Source: Nostoc sp. CHAB 5836 (lineage in GTDB: Bacteria > Cyanobacteriota > Cyanobacteriia > Cyanobacteriales > Nostocaceae). Taken from it: a stretch of DNA of 64,000 bases. The position numbers and the translations under genes were made by a program. The stretch covers positions 1 to 64,000 of the forward strand of contig NZ_JAIVFV010000001.1 of assembly GCF_020829445.1 (NCBI RefSeq), written 5' to 3'. This document shows positions 52,143 to 61,640 of the stretch, piece after piece; position 1 is the first letter of the stretch; each line of letters starts with the position of its first letter. A model generated the notes under the pieces. It saw only the letters and a program-made list of their open reading frames with translations. It did no database searches and was not told the DNA's origin.

Positions 52143-52832
52143 CTACTTGCGAATTTGTACTAAATAGCCACAACGGTGTTCGCCATCAATAATCCAGTGG
52201 GTGCGTTCTACGGTACAATCGGGTAATACGGCTGCAAACATTTCTAATTCGTGACCACAGATACTAGGAAAAGACTCAGCAACGTTAGAAATGGCGCAGT
52301 TATGCTCCATTAAGATAAAGCGATCGCTCTCAAAGGAGTCATTCACATCGGCCGGGTAATACTCCGCCATGAAGCCTTCCGCTTTTCTTAACTCTACTAA
52401 GTTGGCTACCCGTTCTGGCAGTGAGCCATTACCGACGCGATCGCGGTATTCTAGAGCTTTGCGCTGCCACTGTTTCTCTAAAATCGATTTAAATTGATCG
52501 TGTCCCACCGTTTCGGCTAAGGTGTCTAGCAACGAAACCGCAAAATTGCCGTGGCCATCACCAAAGCGATCGCTCACTGTGCGATGCAGGCGATCGCGTC
52601 CTTGACGACTCAATTCATAAAGATGCTGCGGACGCCCCATCCCCGCCGCCTGTAATGCTGATGAATACAAAACTAGCTCCTCCGTCTCCAAATCTTTAAG
52701 ATGGCGACGGATCGCTTGGGGGGTAACGTCTAAAACTTCAGCTAGCTCCAAAGCCGTTGCTTTTTCGTGTTTGTGCAGATACTCTAGGATATCTTGCTTG
52801 GTTGAGGACTGGTAGGTAGTCGCCATCTTCAT
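52143..52832 (-). CDS. sufR: SufR, iron-sulfur biogenesis repressor
   Basis: A 229-residue winged-helix repressor of the DeoR/ArsR-like SufR type. The DNA-binding part has LDVTPQAIRRHLKDLETEEL (about residues 28-47). The C-terminal Fe-S sensor has four cysteines spaced C-X12-C-X13-C-X14-C, starting in EHNCAISN. With a bound [4Fe-4S] cluster it represses sufBCDS and itself; loss of the cluster derepresses. It is divergent from sufB. Two sites of the known consensus lie between them. The start is uncertain between Met1 and Met3 (MATTYQS); the latter is plausible. A GACGTTC-AGC-GAACGTC palindrome (52842-52858) sits in its leader. Confidence 0.95.
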   Translation of the reverse strand: MKMATTYQSSTKQDILEYLHKHEKATALELAEVLDVTPQAIRRHLKDLETEELVLYSSALQAAGMGRPQHLYELSRQGRDRLHRTVSDRFGDGHGNFAVSLLDTLAETVGHDQFKSILEKQWQRKALEYRDRVGNGSLPERVANLVELRKAEGFMAEYYPADVNDSFESDRFILMEHNCAISNVAESFPSICGHELEMFAAVLPDCTVERTHWIIDGEHRCGYLVQIRK

Positions 52833-52888
52833 TTGGTGCGAGACGTTCAGCGAACGTCACAAAAATTTTTTTGAAAATTGGACTTTGA

Positions 52889-52902
52889 CAACATTGTTGT
52901 TG
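52889..52902. promoter_or_regulatory. SufR operator 1 (CAAC-N6-GTTG)
   Basis: CAAC (52889-52892), ATTGTT, then GTTG (52899-52902) match the SufR consensus CAAC-N6-GTTG reported for cyanobacterial SufR. It lies between divergent sufR and sufB. Confidence 0.8.
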
Positions 52903-52933
52903 TTAATTTAGCGTAAAATGAAGATAATTAAAA

Positions 52934-52947
52934 CAACAATGAAGTTG
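52934..52947. promoter_or_regulatory. SufR operator 2 (CAAC-N6-GTTG)
   Basis: CAAC (52934-52937), AATGAA, then GTTG (52944-52947). It is extended to an imperfect AAAACAAC/GTTGTTTT palindrome, so it may be the stronger site. The centre-to-centre distance to operator 1 is 45 bp. Confidence 0.85.
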
Positions 52948-53068
52948 TTTTAGTCTCCACCACTATTCTAGCAGCCGTGCAACCATTCCGTAACCGGAGA
53001 TGGAAATCGGCTAGAGAAAAGCCCGCCTCCCATCCTAAAAGAGTTCTGAACACGAGAGATTATTACTG

Positions 53069-54508
53069 ATGAGTGCCACTGTCAAAACCTTAGTCAACCA
53101 ACCCTACAAGTACGGCTTTGTCACCGATATTGAAGCCGACACAATTGAGCGTGGACTAGACGAGGACGTTATCCGCTTGATCTCCTCTAAGAAGAACGAG
53201 CCACAGTTCATGTTGGACTTTCGCCTCAGAGCTTATCGCCAGTGGCAAAAAATGACGGAGCCAACTTGGCCCAATGTCAAGTATCCGCCAATTAATTATC
53301 AGGATATCATTTACTACTCAGCGCCGAAACAGCAGAAAAAAAAGCTCAATAGCTTGGACGAAGTTGATCCAACCCTTTTAGAAACCTTTGAAAAGTTAGG
53401 CATTTCCCTATCTGAACAGAAGCGACTGGCAAATGTTGCTGTCGATGCGATTTTCGATAGCGTCTCTGTCGCTACTACATTTAAAGAAAAGTTAGCGGAA
53501 GATGGTGTTATTTTCTGTTCGTTTTCGGAAGCGTTGCAGGAACACCCAGAACTAATCAAAAAATACCTGGGTAGCGTTGTTCCCATCGCTGACAATTATT
53601 TTGCGGCCTTGAATGCTGCCGTATTTAGCGATGGTTCTTTTGTCTATATTCCTAAAGGTGTAAAATGCCCAATGGAACTGTCTACTTACTTCCGCATCAA
53701 CTCTGGTGACACGGGACAATTTGAGCGGACTTTGATTGTCGCCGAGGAAGGTAGTTATGTTTCTTACCTGGAAGGTTGCACCGCACCTATGTATGATAGC
53801 AACCAGTTGCACGCCGCAGTTGTGGAACTCGTTGCTCTGGACAATGCTGAAATTAAATACTCCACTGTCCAAAACTGGTACGCTGGAGATGCTAACGGTA
53901 AAGGCGGTATTTACAACTTTGTCACCAAGCGCGGTTTGTGTCAGGGCGTAAATTCCAAGATTTCCTGGACTCAAGTAGAAACAGGTTCGGCAATTACTTG
54001 GAAATATCCTAGCTGTGTGTTGGTGGGTGATAATTCTGTGGGTGAGTTCTACTCGGTGGCGCTGACCAATCATATGCAGCAAGCTGATACGGGTAGTAAG
54101 ATGATTCACGTTGGTAAGAATACCCGCAGTACAATTATTTCTAAAGGAATCTCCGCAGGTAAATCTAGTAATAGCTACCGGGGTTTGGTGAAAGTGAATC
54201 CGACGGCGATTGGGGCGAGAAATTATTCTCAGTGTGACTCAATGCTGATTGGAGATAATGCCCATGCGAATACTTTCCCTTATATTCAGGTGCAAAATAA
54301 GGCTGCGAAGGTGGAGCATGAAGCTTCTACTTCTAAGATTGGGGAGGATCAGTTGTTTTACTTTGCTCAACGGGGTATTTCTTCGGAAGATGCTATTTCG
54401 ATGATGATTAGCGGTTTCTGTAAGGATGTTTTTAATCAGCTACCGATGGAGTTTGCTGTGGAAGCTGATAAGTTGTTGAGTTTGAAGTTGGAAGGTAGTG
54501 TTGGATAG
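53069..54508 (+). CDS. sufB: Fe-S cluster assembly scaffold SufB
   Basis: A 479-residue SufB with [19 protein letters not shown] near the N-terminus, the long right-handed beta-helix core ([23 protein letters not shown]) and the C-terminal [22 protein letters not shown] typical of the family. SufB, with SufC and SufD, builds Fe-S clusters in the cytosol; it receives sulfur from SufS. The Cys in YLEGCTAP is a candidate acceptor. The first gene of a four-gene operon. The start is supported by GAGAGATTATTACTG before the ATG. Confidence 0.97.
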   Translation: MSATVKTLVNQPYKYGFVTDIEADTIERGLDEDVIRLISSKKNEPQFMLDFRLRAYRQWQKMTEPTWPNVKYPPINYQDIIYYSAPKQQKKKLNSLDEVDPTLLETFEKLGISLSEQKRLANVAVDAIFDSVSVATTFKEKLAEDGVIFCSFSEALQEHPELIKKYLGSVVPIADNYFAALNAAVFSDGSFVYIPKGVKCPMELSTYFRINSGDTGQFERTLIVAEEGSYVSYLEGCTAPMYDSNQLHAAVVELVALDNAEIKYSTVQNWYAGDANGKGGIYNFVTKRGLCQGVNSKISWTQVETGSAITWKYPSCVLVGDNSVGEFYSVALTNHMQQADTGSKMIHVGKNTRSTIISKGISAGKSSNSYRGLVKVNPTAIGARNYSQCDSMLIGDNAHANTFPYIQVQNKAAKVEHEASTSKIGEDQLFYFAQRGISSEDAISMMISGFCKDVFNQLPMEFAVEADKLLSLKLEGSVG

Positions 54509-54616
54509 GTGGAAGTAAGGATAAACATAGATATATAGGCGTTCTGTGTTTATCTTTAGGAAGAATAACGAACCGCAAAGGGCGCAGAGAGCGCAAAGAA
54601 AGAGAAGGGAGAGAAG

Positions 54617-55408
54617 ATGATTATTGAAAATAGTGAAGTTGTGCTGTCGGTAAGGAATCTGACGGCTAATGTTGATGGGACACCGATTCTTAAGGGTGTG
54701 AATCTGGAGGTGCGATCGGGTGAAATTCATGCGATTATGGGGCCGAATGGTTCTGGTAAGAGTACTTTTTCTAAGGTGTTGGCTGGACATCCGGCCTATG
54801 AGGTGACTGGTGGTGAGGTGATTTTTCAGGGGCGAAATCTGCTGGAGTTGGAGGCGGAGGAACGGGCTAGAAGTGGTGTGTTTTTGGCGTTTCAGTATCC
54901 GTTAGAAATTCCGGGTGTGAGTAATTTGGATTTTTTGCGGGTGGCGTACAATTCTCGACGGAAAGCGCAAGGTTTGGAGGAAATAGACGCTTTTGATTTT
55001 GACGATTTGATTGAGGAAAAGCTGGATGTGGTGAAGATGAATCCCAGTTTTCTCAGTCGAAGTTTGAATGAAGGGTTTTCTGGTGGTGAGAAGAAGCGGA
55101 ATGAAATTCTGCAAATGGCGCTGCTGGAACCAAAGTTGGGAATTCTCGATGAAACTGATTCGGGTTTGGATATTGACGCGCTCAGAATTGTGGCGAATGG
55201 GGTAAATCAACTGGCAAGTCCAGAAAATGCCACAATTTTAATTACTCACTATCAGCGATTACTTGATTATATTGTGCCTGATTTTGTCCATGTGATGGCA
55301 CAGGGGCAAATTATTACCAGTGGCGGTAAGGAACTGGCGCTGGAGTTAGAGTCTCGCGGTTATGACTGGGTGCTGGAAGAATTTGCTGCTGCTGAGGTGG
55401 GTGTGTAA
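54617..55408 (+). CDS. sufC: Fe-S cluster assembly ATPase SufC
   Basis: A 263-residue ABC-type ATPase. It has Walker [19 protein letters not shown] (about residues 40-57), a family-specific signature with [18 protein letters not shown] (about 150-167) and Walker [17 protein letters not shown]. It binds SufB and SufD and powers cluster assembly. AGGGAG just before the ATG is a good ribosome-binding site; the stop codon TAA overlaps the sufD ATG by one base. A repeat fragment AACGAACCGCAAAGGGCGCA (54569-54588) lies in the 108-bp gap after sufB. Confidence 0.97.
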   Translation: MIIENSEVVLSVRNLTANVDGTPILKGVNLEVRSGEIHAIMGPNGSGKSTFSKVLAGHPAYEVTGGEVIFQGRNLLELEAEERARSGVFLAFQYPLEIPGVSNLDFLRVAYNSRRKAQGLEEIDAFDFDDLIEEKLDVVKMNPSFLSRSLNEGFSGGEKKRNEILQMALLEPKLGILDETDSGLDIDALRIVANGVNQLASPENATILITHYQRLLDYIVPDFVHVMAQGQIITSGGKELALELESRGYDWVLEEFAAAEVGV

Positions 55409-56796
55409 TGAGTATTCAAGTATCTCCTAGTCCAATTCCTAATTCCAATTTAGTCAGTTTGACATCGACTCTGTTGGATAGAGATGATTATCTGACTGGG
55501 TTGTTAAATCAAGTAACTGCAACGAAAGCAGAAGGTTGGTTGCAGGAATTACGCCAAAGTGCTGCTAATTGGGTACGTCACTCGACTATCCCCACTACCG
55601 GCGAAGAGGAATGGCGGTTTACTGATTTGTCGTCTCTGCGAAAGCTGCAATTTAATGATGTAGAGACGTTGCATGCAACGTCTCTGCATGCAACGTCTCT
55701 ACAATTTGATATTTTGCCAGAAGCGGCTAATAGTCGTTTGGTATTTGTTAATGGCGTTTTTGCACCGGAGTTATCCGCAGTTTCAGATTTGCCATCTGGT
55801 ATTGTGGTGAGTAATTTGGCTGGTTTGTCTGCGGTTGAGCAGGAGGGTGTACGCCAGTATTTAGCTCACGCTGAGGGAGCGCAGGAGGTTTTTACTGCTC
55901 TGAATACGGCTGGAATAACTGATGCTGCTGTGGTGTGGGTGAAGAAGAATGTGGTGGTTGAAACGCCAATTCATTTGGTGTTTATTTCTGGTGAGAGGGC
56001 GACGATTTCGCAGCCGCGTTGTTTGGTGGTGGCGGAAGGTGGTTCGCAGGTGAGGTTGGTTGAGGAGTATACGAACCGCAGAGGCGCAGAGAGCGCAGAG
56101 AATGAGGGAGTGTATTTTACTAATGCGGTTACGGAAGTTTGGGTGGGTGATAATGCTGAGGTGAGTCACACTAGGGTTGAGTGGGAAGGTGGGGAGGCTT
56201 TTCATATTGGGAAGACTGCGATCGCTCAATCTCGTGATAGTCGATATACAAGTCATGCCATAACTTTAGGTGGGAAGTTGTCACGGCATAATTTGGAGAT
56301 TTTGCAAACTGGTGAGCAGACGGAAACTACTCTCAATGGTTTGACGATCATTTCTGGTAAGCAGTTGGCTGATACTCACAGTGCGATCGCACTTAATTAT
56401 CCTCACGGTACGAGTAAGCAATTGCATAAGTGTATTGTAGGCGATCGCGCTCATGCGGTGTTCAATGGTAAAGTTTTGGTTCCTAAGCCGGCGCAGTTGA
56501 CAGATGCAGCCCAGTTGAATCGAAATTTACTGCTATCGTCTAAAGCCAGGGTTGATACTAAACCCCAATTGGAAATTACTGCTGATAATGTCAAATGCGC
56601 TCACGGTGCTACCGTTAGCCAATTGGAAGATGACGAAATATTCTATCTGCAAAGTCGAGGAATTGATGAAAATGATGCTCGTAAGTTGTTAATTAACGCC
56701 TTCGCCGCCGAAATCATCAACCAAATACCAGTTCCCTCTCTGCGAGAAATCCTTTTAAACACAGTTAATAATCTCAAGTCCCTGACTAATGACTAA
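55408..56796 (+). CDS. sufD: Fe-S cluster assembly protein SufD with two repeat insertions
   Basis: A 462-residue SufD. It has the N-terminal helical part with EEWRFTDLSSLRKLQF and the C-terminal beta-helix with HKCIVGDRAHAVFNGKVLV and CAHGATVSQLEDDEIFYLQS. It partners SufB. Two stretches not found in ordinary SufD are encoded by repeats. The first is about residues 84-98 (VETLHATSLHATSL), from a palindromic array at 55660-55702. The second is about residues 221-234 (TNRRGAESAENEG), from 56068-56110. Both keep the frame. The core fold residues near them are conserved. One-base overlap with sufC implies translational coupling. Confidence 0.95.
   Translation: MSIQVSPSPIPNSNLVSLTSTLLDRDDYLTGLLNQVTATKAEGWLQELRQSAANWVRHSTIPTTGEEEWRFTDLSSLRKLQFNDVETLHATSLHATSLQFDILPEAANSRLVFVNGVFAPELSAVSDLPSGIVVSNLAGLSAVEQEGVRQYLAHAEGAQEVFTALNTAGITDAAVVWVKKNVVVETPIHLVFISGERATISQPRCLVVAEGGSQVRLVEEYTNRRGAESAENEGVYFTNAVTEVWVGDNAEVSHTRVEWEGGEAFHIGKTAIAQSRDSRYTSHAITLGGKLSRHNLEILQTGEQTETTLNGLTIISGKQLADTHSAIALNYPHGTSKQLHKCIVGDRAHAVFNGKVLVPKPAQLTDAAQLNRNLLLSSKARVDTKPQLEITADNVKCAHGATVSQLEDDEIFYLQSRGIDENDARKLLINAFAAEIINQIPVPSLREILLNTVNNLKSLTND
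55660..55702. repeat. palindromic repeat inside sufD
   Basis: GTAGAGACGTTGCATGCAAC continuing to CGTCTCTGCATGCAACGTCT-type sequence. The ends GTAGAGACGTT and AACGTCTCTAC are inverted. Inserted in frame. Confidence 0.8.
56068..56110 (+). repeat. dispersed repeat inside sufD (CGAACCGCAGAGGCGCAGAG)
   Basis: CGAACCGCAGAGGCGCAGAG followed by AGCGCAGAGAATGAGG. The same CGAACCGCAAAG(G)(A/G)CGC unit is found at 54571 and at the window end (63985-64000), and in reverse at 10190-10216. Confidence 0.8.
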
Positions 56797-56838
56797 TGAC
56801 TAATGACAAATGACTAATAACTAATAACTAATCTACCA

Positions 56839-58101
56839 ATGACTTTCACCTCTACCAAAACCCTTGCTGATCAAGTTCGCGCTGACTTCCCAATTTTGCA
56901 CCAAGAAGTAAACGAGAAACCCCTGGTTTATCTTGATAATGCTGCGACATCCCAAAAGCCTTTGTTGGTGTTAAATACCCTACGCAATTACTACGAGCAA
57001 TATAATTCTAATGTGCATCGAGGTGCCCATACGCTAAGTGCTAAAGCTACTGATGCTTATGAAGGTGCTAGAGATAAAGTTGCCAAATTCATTAATGCTG
57101 CATCGCGTCAGGAAATCGTCTACACCCGCAACGCAACTGAGGCGATTAACCTCGTAGCTTACAGTTGGGGTATGAACAATTTGCAGCCTGGGGATGAAAT
57201 TATCCTGTCGGTGATGGAACACCACAGTAATATTGTACCTTGGCAATTGGTAGCCCAAAAAACTGGTGCAATACTGAAGTTTGTGGAACTGACACCAGAA
57301 GAAATTTTTGATTTGTCACAGTTTAAAATGCTGATTTCTGACAAAACTAAATTGGTGTCGGTGGTGCATATTTCTAATACTTTGGGTTGTATTAATCCCG
57401 TAGAAGAAATTGGTGCGATCGCTCACAAATATGGTGCTAAATTCTTAGTTGATGCTTGTCAAAGTGTCCCTCATGTGCCTGTAGATGTACAGCAAATAGA
57501 TTGTGATTGGTTGGTAGCTTCTGGCCATAAGATGTGCGCCCCAACTGGGATTGGATTTTTGTATGGTAAGTTGGAATTGCTAGAATCAATGCCCCCATTT
57601 TTTGGTGGTGGTGAGATGATTGCAGAGGTGTATTTAGATCATTCTACTTATGCAGAATTACCGCACAAATTTGAAGCTGGGACACCTGCAATTGGAGAAG
57701 CGATCGCACTTGGTGCTGCCATAGATTATCTTAGCAGTATCGGCATGGATAAAATTCACGCCTACGAAGCAGAATTAACGGCTTATTTGTTCCAACAATT
57801 AGAGCAAATTCCCCAAATTAGAATTTACGGCCCCAAACCAAATGCTAAAGGGGAAGGTAGAGCAGCTCTTGCATCATTCACCGTCGGAGAAGTCCACGCT
57901 AACGACTTATCTACATTATTAGATCAAGAAGGCGTTGCAATTCGTTCTGGACACCACTGTACTCAACCATTACACCGTTATTTAGGTCTTGCTGCAACCG
58001 CACGAGCAAGTCTATCTTTCTACAACACCCGCAAGGAAATTGATATTTTCATCAAAGCACTGAAAGAGACTCTGGAGTTTTTTGCAGGTTTCCTTGCTTA
58101 A
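56839..58101 (+). CDS. sufS: cysteine desulfurase SufS
   Basis: A 420-residue PLP enzyme of the group II cysteine desulfurases. Landmarks are [12 protein letters not shown] (about 29-40), [10 protein letters not shown], the PLP-lysine in [18 protein letters not shown], and the active Cys in [15 protein letters not shown]. It releases sulfur from cysteine for SufBCD. The last gene of the suf operon. A CTAATGACTAATGACAAATG STRR lies in the 42-bp gap after sufD. No sufE is in the window. Confidence 0.96.
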   Translation: MTFTSTKTLADQVRADFPILHQEVNEKPLVYLDNAATSQKPLLVLNTLRNYYEQYNSNVHRGAHTLSAKATDAYEGARDKVAKFINAASRQEIVYTRNATEAINLVAYSWGMNNLQPGDEIILSVMEHHSNIVPWQLVAQKTGAILKFVELTPEEIFDLSQFKMLISDKTKLVSVVHISNTLGCINPVEEIGAIAHKYGAKFLVDACQSVPHVPVDVQQIDCDWLVASGHKMCAPTGIGFLYGKLELLESMPPFFGGGEMIAEVYLDHSTYAELPHKFEAGTPAIGEAIALGAAIDYLSSIGMDKIHAYEAELTAYLFQQLEQIPQIRIYGPKPNAKGEGRAALASFTVGEVHANDLSTLLDQEGVAIRSGHHCTQPLHRYLGLAATARASLSFYNTRKEIDIFIKALKETLEFFAGFLA

Positions 58102-58204
58102 AATTAGAAAATATTCAGACACTAATTGTGCCAATTATCAGCAACATATCTTGCTAATAATTGGCACAATTTAATTATCTGGATTTTTTACAGGAGCAAC
58201 TAAA

Positions 58205-58813
58205 GTGTCATACAGTGACTTTACTTTAGATAGAGTTAGAAAAACCTTTGGTTTAACGATTGCTGATAAAATTGATATATTTGCATCTGTACATGAAGTA
58301 GAGTGTCCACCATTACTTACAGAAGTACTGCGGGAAAATGTACCATTAGCGCTTGCTAGTAATACTGAAAAATCCCGTTCAGAGATGATTATTGCACCTA
58401 TTTTAATTGCTGTAAGGAAATATTTAAATAATCAAATAAGTTTATTTTCTGGTATCGATTTTACTGTTGATTCCGCACAAGGTTTAAATGGAAATTGCGA
58501 TTTTCTTATTAGCCGTTCACCAGAGTTACTAATTCTTAACGCGCCAGTTGTCACAATTGTAGAAGCTAAAAAAGAAAATATCAATGCCGGATTAGGTCAG
58601 TGTGTAGCAGAAATGTTAGCAGCTAAATTGTTTAATGAACGTGAGGGTAATAACATTCAGACAATTTATGGAACTGTCACCACAGGAACTAACTGGAAGT
58701 TTTTGAAACTTATAGGCCAAGTGATTGAAATTGACTTGAGCGAGTATTATATTAATGACATAGGTAAAATTGTCGGAATTTTATCTAACATCCTCACAGA
58801 AGAAGTATTTTAA
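58205..58813 (+). CDS. PD-(D/E)XK nuclease-like protein
   Basis: A 202-residue protein. Residues ~95-125 form a typical restriction-endonuclease-like core: [11 protein letters not shown] (Asp) followed by [13 protein letters not shown] (Glu-x-Lys) and a helix [15 protein letters not shown] with a conserved Gln. Metal-dependent nucleases of this type include restriction, repair and orphan enzymes; here no methyltransferase is beside it. The start is GTG, supported by AGGAG at 58192-58196, 8 bases upstream. It is AT-rich without HIP1 sites. It is located right after sufS and before two Uma2 genes. Confidence 0.7.
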   Translation: MSYSDFTLDRVRKTFGLTIADKIDIFASVHEVECPPLLTEVLRENVPLALASNTEKSRSEMIIAPILIAVRKYLNNQISLFSGIDFTVDSAQGLNGNCDFLISRSPELLILNAPVVTIVEAKKENINAGLGQCVAEMLAAKLFNEREGNNIQTIYGTVTTGTNWKFLKLIGQVIEIDLSEYYINDIGKIVGILSNILTEEVF

Positions 58814-58968
58814 CTAATTCTAGGGATTTGATAAGTTTTGTGACAGAATCCAAATACCGTTACAAATCTTAATTACGAACTTGTGCCGAGCGTACCCCTG
58901 CGGGGAAGCAAGCTACGCGTAGCGTCTCGTAGAGAAGTCGAGGTATTACGAATTACGAATTATTTTAT

Positions 58969-59601
58969 ATGCTTGTCAAGTCAACGTCTGCTGAACAAAG
59001 AACAGTGCTACAGAACATTCGCTGGGAAACCTTTGAAGCCTTGCTGAGAGATACAGGTGAGGACAGAGGCTCAAGATTTGCTTATGACTGCGGTGTTTTA
59101 GAAATCATGACTCCACTTTTTGAACACGAAAATCCTAAAATTCAGTTTGACCGATTGATATTCGCTTTAGCAGTGGAATTAAAAACTAAAATTAGAAGTG
59201 CTGGTTCTACAACATTAAAACGTCAACCAATAACAAAGGGAATAGAACCCGATAGTTGCTATTATATTCAAAATGAGCCACTAATTAGAGGTAAGCAAGA
59301 ATTAGATTTGACAACAGACCCAGCACCGGATTTAGCCGTTGAAATTGATATTACTAACAGTTCTGTTAATAAATTTAATATTTATGCGGCTTTAGGTGTA
59401 GGAGAATTATGGAGATATGACGGTAAAGTTTTAAAATTTTATCAATTAGTAGAAGACGAGTATACTGAGATTAAGTTGAGTATAGCTTTTCCTTTAATTT
59501 CTGTTAGTGATATGAAGAGATTTATCCAGCAAAGTAAAACTATGGATGAAATTGATTTAGTAGAATCCTTCCGCGCTTGGGTGCGTGGAAAGATAGCTTA
59601 A
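58969..59601 (+). CDS. Uma2 family endonuclease-like protein (copy 1)
   Basis: A 210-residue Uma2 (DUF820) protein with a PD-(D/E)XK-like fold. YDCGVLEIMTPLFEHE (about 45-60), PDLAVEIDITNSSVNK (about 123-138) and ELWRYDGKVLKFYQL are the family landmarks. Family members are very common in cyanobacteria, often in multigene sets, with no clear role; some are linked to toxin or mobile contexts. It is 71% or so identical by eye to the next gene, and even the ~20 bases before both start codons are the same, so the pair arose by tandem duplication. Confidence 0.85.
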   Translation: MLVKSTSAEQRTVLQNIRWETFEALLRDTGEDRGSRFAYDCGVLEIMTPLFEHENPKIQFDRLIFALAVELKTKIRSAGSTTLKRQPITKGIEPDSCYYIQNEPLIRGKQELDLTTDPAPDLAVEIDITNSSVNKFNIYAALGVGELWRYDGKVLKFYQLVEDEYTEIKLSIAFPLISVSDMKRFIQQSKTMDEIDLVESFRAWVRGKIA

Positions 59602-59651
59602 AATCATAAATTAATTACGAATTACGAATTACGAATAACGAATTATTTTAT
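59602..59651. repeat. STRR (ATTACGA) between the Uma2 copies
   Basis: AATTACGAATTACGAATTAC followed by GAATAACGAATTATTTTATA. The same array end plus GAATTATTTTATATGCTTGT is upstream of copy 1 (58951-58975), which shows that the array was included in the duplication. Confidence 0.85.
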
Positions 59652-60284
59652 ATGCTTGTCAAGTCAACGCTTGCTGAACAAAGAACAGTCTTACACAACG
59701 TTAGCTGGGAAACCTTTGAAGCCTTGCTGAGAGATACAGGTGAAGATAGAGGTTCTCGGTTTGCTTATGACTGCGGTGTTTTAGAAATTATGACCCCACT
59801 TTTTGAACATGAAAACCCCAAAAGTAATTTTGGGAATTTTATTATTGCTTTGGCTGAAGAATTAGGGATTGAAGTGAGAAGTGCTGGTTCAACAACATTG
59901 AAGCGGAAAATATCAAAGCGGGGAATAGAGCCAGATACTTGCTACTATATCCAGAATGAACTAGCTATTAGGGGTAAGCAAACTTTAGATTTAGAAAATG
60001 ATCCGCCGCCTGACTTAGCAATTGAGATTGACATTACCAGTAGTTCAGTTAACAAATTGCGGATTTATTCAGCGTTGGGTGTAACTGAACTTTGGAGATA
60101 TGATGGACAAAATTTAAAATTTTATCAATTGATAGAGGGGGAATATGTCGAGTGTAAGTTTAGTCTTGCCTTTTCTATAGTATCAGTGAGTGAGATAAGC
60201 CGATTTATTGAGCAGAGTAAAAGTATGGGTGAAATTGCCTTACTGAAATCCTTTCGCGCTTGGGTGAGGGGGAAGATAGGGTAG
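59652..60284 (+). CDS. Uma2 family endonuclease-like protein (copy 2)
   Basis: A 210-residue paralogue of the preceding gene with the same landmarks (CGVLEIMTPLFEHENP, PPDLAIEIDITSSSVNK and TELWRYDGQNLKFYQL) and the same C-terminal FRAWVRGKI. The first ~60 residues are almost identical and the middle differs more, so the copies have diverged after duplication or recombined at the 5' end. The putative catalytic acidic residues are kept in both. Confidence 0.85.
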   Translation: MLVKSTLAEQRTVLHNVSWETFEALLRDTGEDRGSRFAYDCGVLEIMTPLFEHENPKSNFGNFIIALAEELGIEVRSAGSTTLKRKISKRGIEPDTCYYIQNELAIRGKQTLDLENDPPPDLAIEIDITSSSVNKLRIYSALGVTELWRYDGQNLKFYQLIEGEYVECKFSLAFSIVSVSEISRFIEQSKSMGEIALLKSFRAWVRGKIG

Positions 60285-60571
60285 ATTGGTGAATTATTTG
60301 TACTGGAAAGACTCTACGAAAACATTAAAATATGAATAAAAGATTACTTTGTTATGAGAATATTCGCTTAGTAAATAAGGTCGATTTGTGCCACCTTAGT
60401 AATTATTATAAAAACTATTAAAAGCTTGTATCTATTAATTTAATCTTCTAACTGTACTTGGAGAAAGACGTTTACAAAATTCTTCTTGCTCAACGCTATT
60501 AGCATAGCAAATGTTAACTGGTATAGAGCCTAAAAATAAGATTATATTGAGCAAGTACATTAACAACAACC

Positions 60572-60793
60572 ATGCACCCCATATTAAAAGTAGATATTTC
60601 CGAACTAAGTGTATCTGAACGTATACAGCTTGTCGAGGACTTATGGAACAGTATTCTTCCCACAGCCGATGAAATTCCTCTTAACGATGAGCAAAAACAA
60701 GAATTAGATAGACGCTTGGAGATGCATCGCCAAAACCCAAACCAAGGTTCAACCTGGCAATCTGTCAAGGAAAGACTAGGTTTATCTGAATGA
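60572..60793 (+). CDS. addiction-module antitoxin (TIGR02574-type)
   Basis: A 73-residue protein with the family pattern LSVSERIQLVEDLWNSI (about 12-28) and LNDEQKQELDRRLEMHRQNP (about 38-57), then WQSVKERL at the end. It matches the antitoxin component paired with RelE/ParE-type toxins in many cyanobacteria. The stop codon TGA overlaps a new ATG (ATGA), the usual coupling to the toxin, but the downstream toxin is broken (see next). It is thus an orphan antitoxin, unless a matching toxin lies elsewhere. Confidence 0.85.
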   Translation: MHPILKVDISELSVSERIQLVEDLWNSILPTADEIPLNDEQKQELDRRLEMHRQNPNQGSTWQSVKERLGLSE

Positions 60794-60909
60794 ACTATCA
60801 GTTAATCAAAGCGATCGCACCCCACAAAATTAACTCAAAGAATCTGGATCTATCCCCAACCTCCGCAATTCTTTTGCCAGCCGTTGAGCGCGTTGTTCCG
60901 CAGTCGTAG
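60790..60909 (+). pseudogene. truncated toxin start fused to unrelated sequence
   Basis: The reading frame from the ATG at 60790 starts MNYQLIKAIAPHK and ends after 39 codons. MNYQLI is a usual start for RelE/ParE-like toxins of this module. From about codon 7 the frame runs into a HIP1-containing stretch and then the antisense 3' end of the neighbouring Uma2 gene, so the toxin body has been lost. Confidence 0.5.
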
Positions 60910-61528
60910 CGCGTTCTTCGGCTGCTGTAGCCCGTTCTTCTGGTGTTAAATATCTGACTCCTTGTTTGTCATACCAATACAACCAATCCCGCGTAATTCC
61001 CTGATAGGTTCCCCGTTCATAACCAATTGCTAAACCTATCTCTGATAACCAAAGGAGATTTCCTGGTTGCAATACATATTCACCATTTACAAAGCGATAA
61101 ACTTCTAAAGGTGGTTTTCTCCGGCGTTGAGGATTGTAGACAACATAATACAAAATCTCCATATCCGCATAAAGTTTCTTTTTGTTGGTGTATTCTCCAC
61201 GTCGTCTGTGAGAAACAACTTCTAAAGCCATAATTGGCATCACTTTTTCTTCCCACAACACATAACTTAAACGCAAGTTCTCATCAAAAACTCGCTCAAC
61301 TCCTAAACTTAAAAATCCATCAGGCACAATTGGCGGTAATTCGGGATCATAATATATGCCCATATCAACCCCAAAAAACCAATCCATCCGGTTTGCCCAC
61401 AGCCAAGCTAAAATGGCTTCTAGCAAGCCCGGAATCAAATGTTGTAGTTGATTATCCACAGGTTCATCGTCAGAATCGGGCAGATCCTCGGCGGAGGGTA
61501 AGCAGTGCAATGGGTTGTAATTTAACAT
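60830..61528 (-). CDS. Uma2 family protein with C-terminal coiled coil
   Basis: A 232-residue Uma2/DUF820 protein of a different subgroup from the tandem pair. It has DMGIYYDPELPPIVPDGFLS, MPIMALEVVSHRRRGEY and the final KKKLYADMEILYYVVY segment. The last ~50 residues are a heptad-rich Ala/Glu/Arg tail (EERATAAEERATTAEQRAQR). It has no partner gene. Its 3' end overlaps the antitoxin-toxin remnant region, so a deletion or insertion joined them. Confidence 0.85.
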   Translation of the reverse strand: MLNYNPLHCLPSAEDLPDSDDEPVDNQLQHLIPGLLEAILAWLWANRMDWFFGVDMGIYYDPELPPIVPDGFLSLGVERVFDENLRLSYVLWEEKVMPIMALEVVSHRRRGEYTNKKKLYADMEILYYVVYNPQRRRKPPLEVYRFVNGEYVLQPGNLLWLSEIGLAIGYERGTYQGITRDWLYWYDKQGVRYLTPEERATAAEERATTAEQRAQRLAKELRRLGIDPDSLS

Positions 61529-61640
61529 GATGGGTGTGAGGCAAACTTATAATATTGATGATATCTATCCACCTCTGACTTTTTCTTGCGATAATTCCCA
61601 AGGGGGACGCGCTCTCCACTGGTTAGTAAAAGAGGGATAG

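Noticed and set aside
53552-54109. 185-codon frame antisense to sufB
   Set aside because: It is an antisense shadow of a strongly conserved gene with no start signal or family match.
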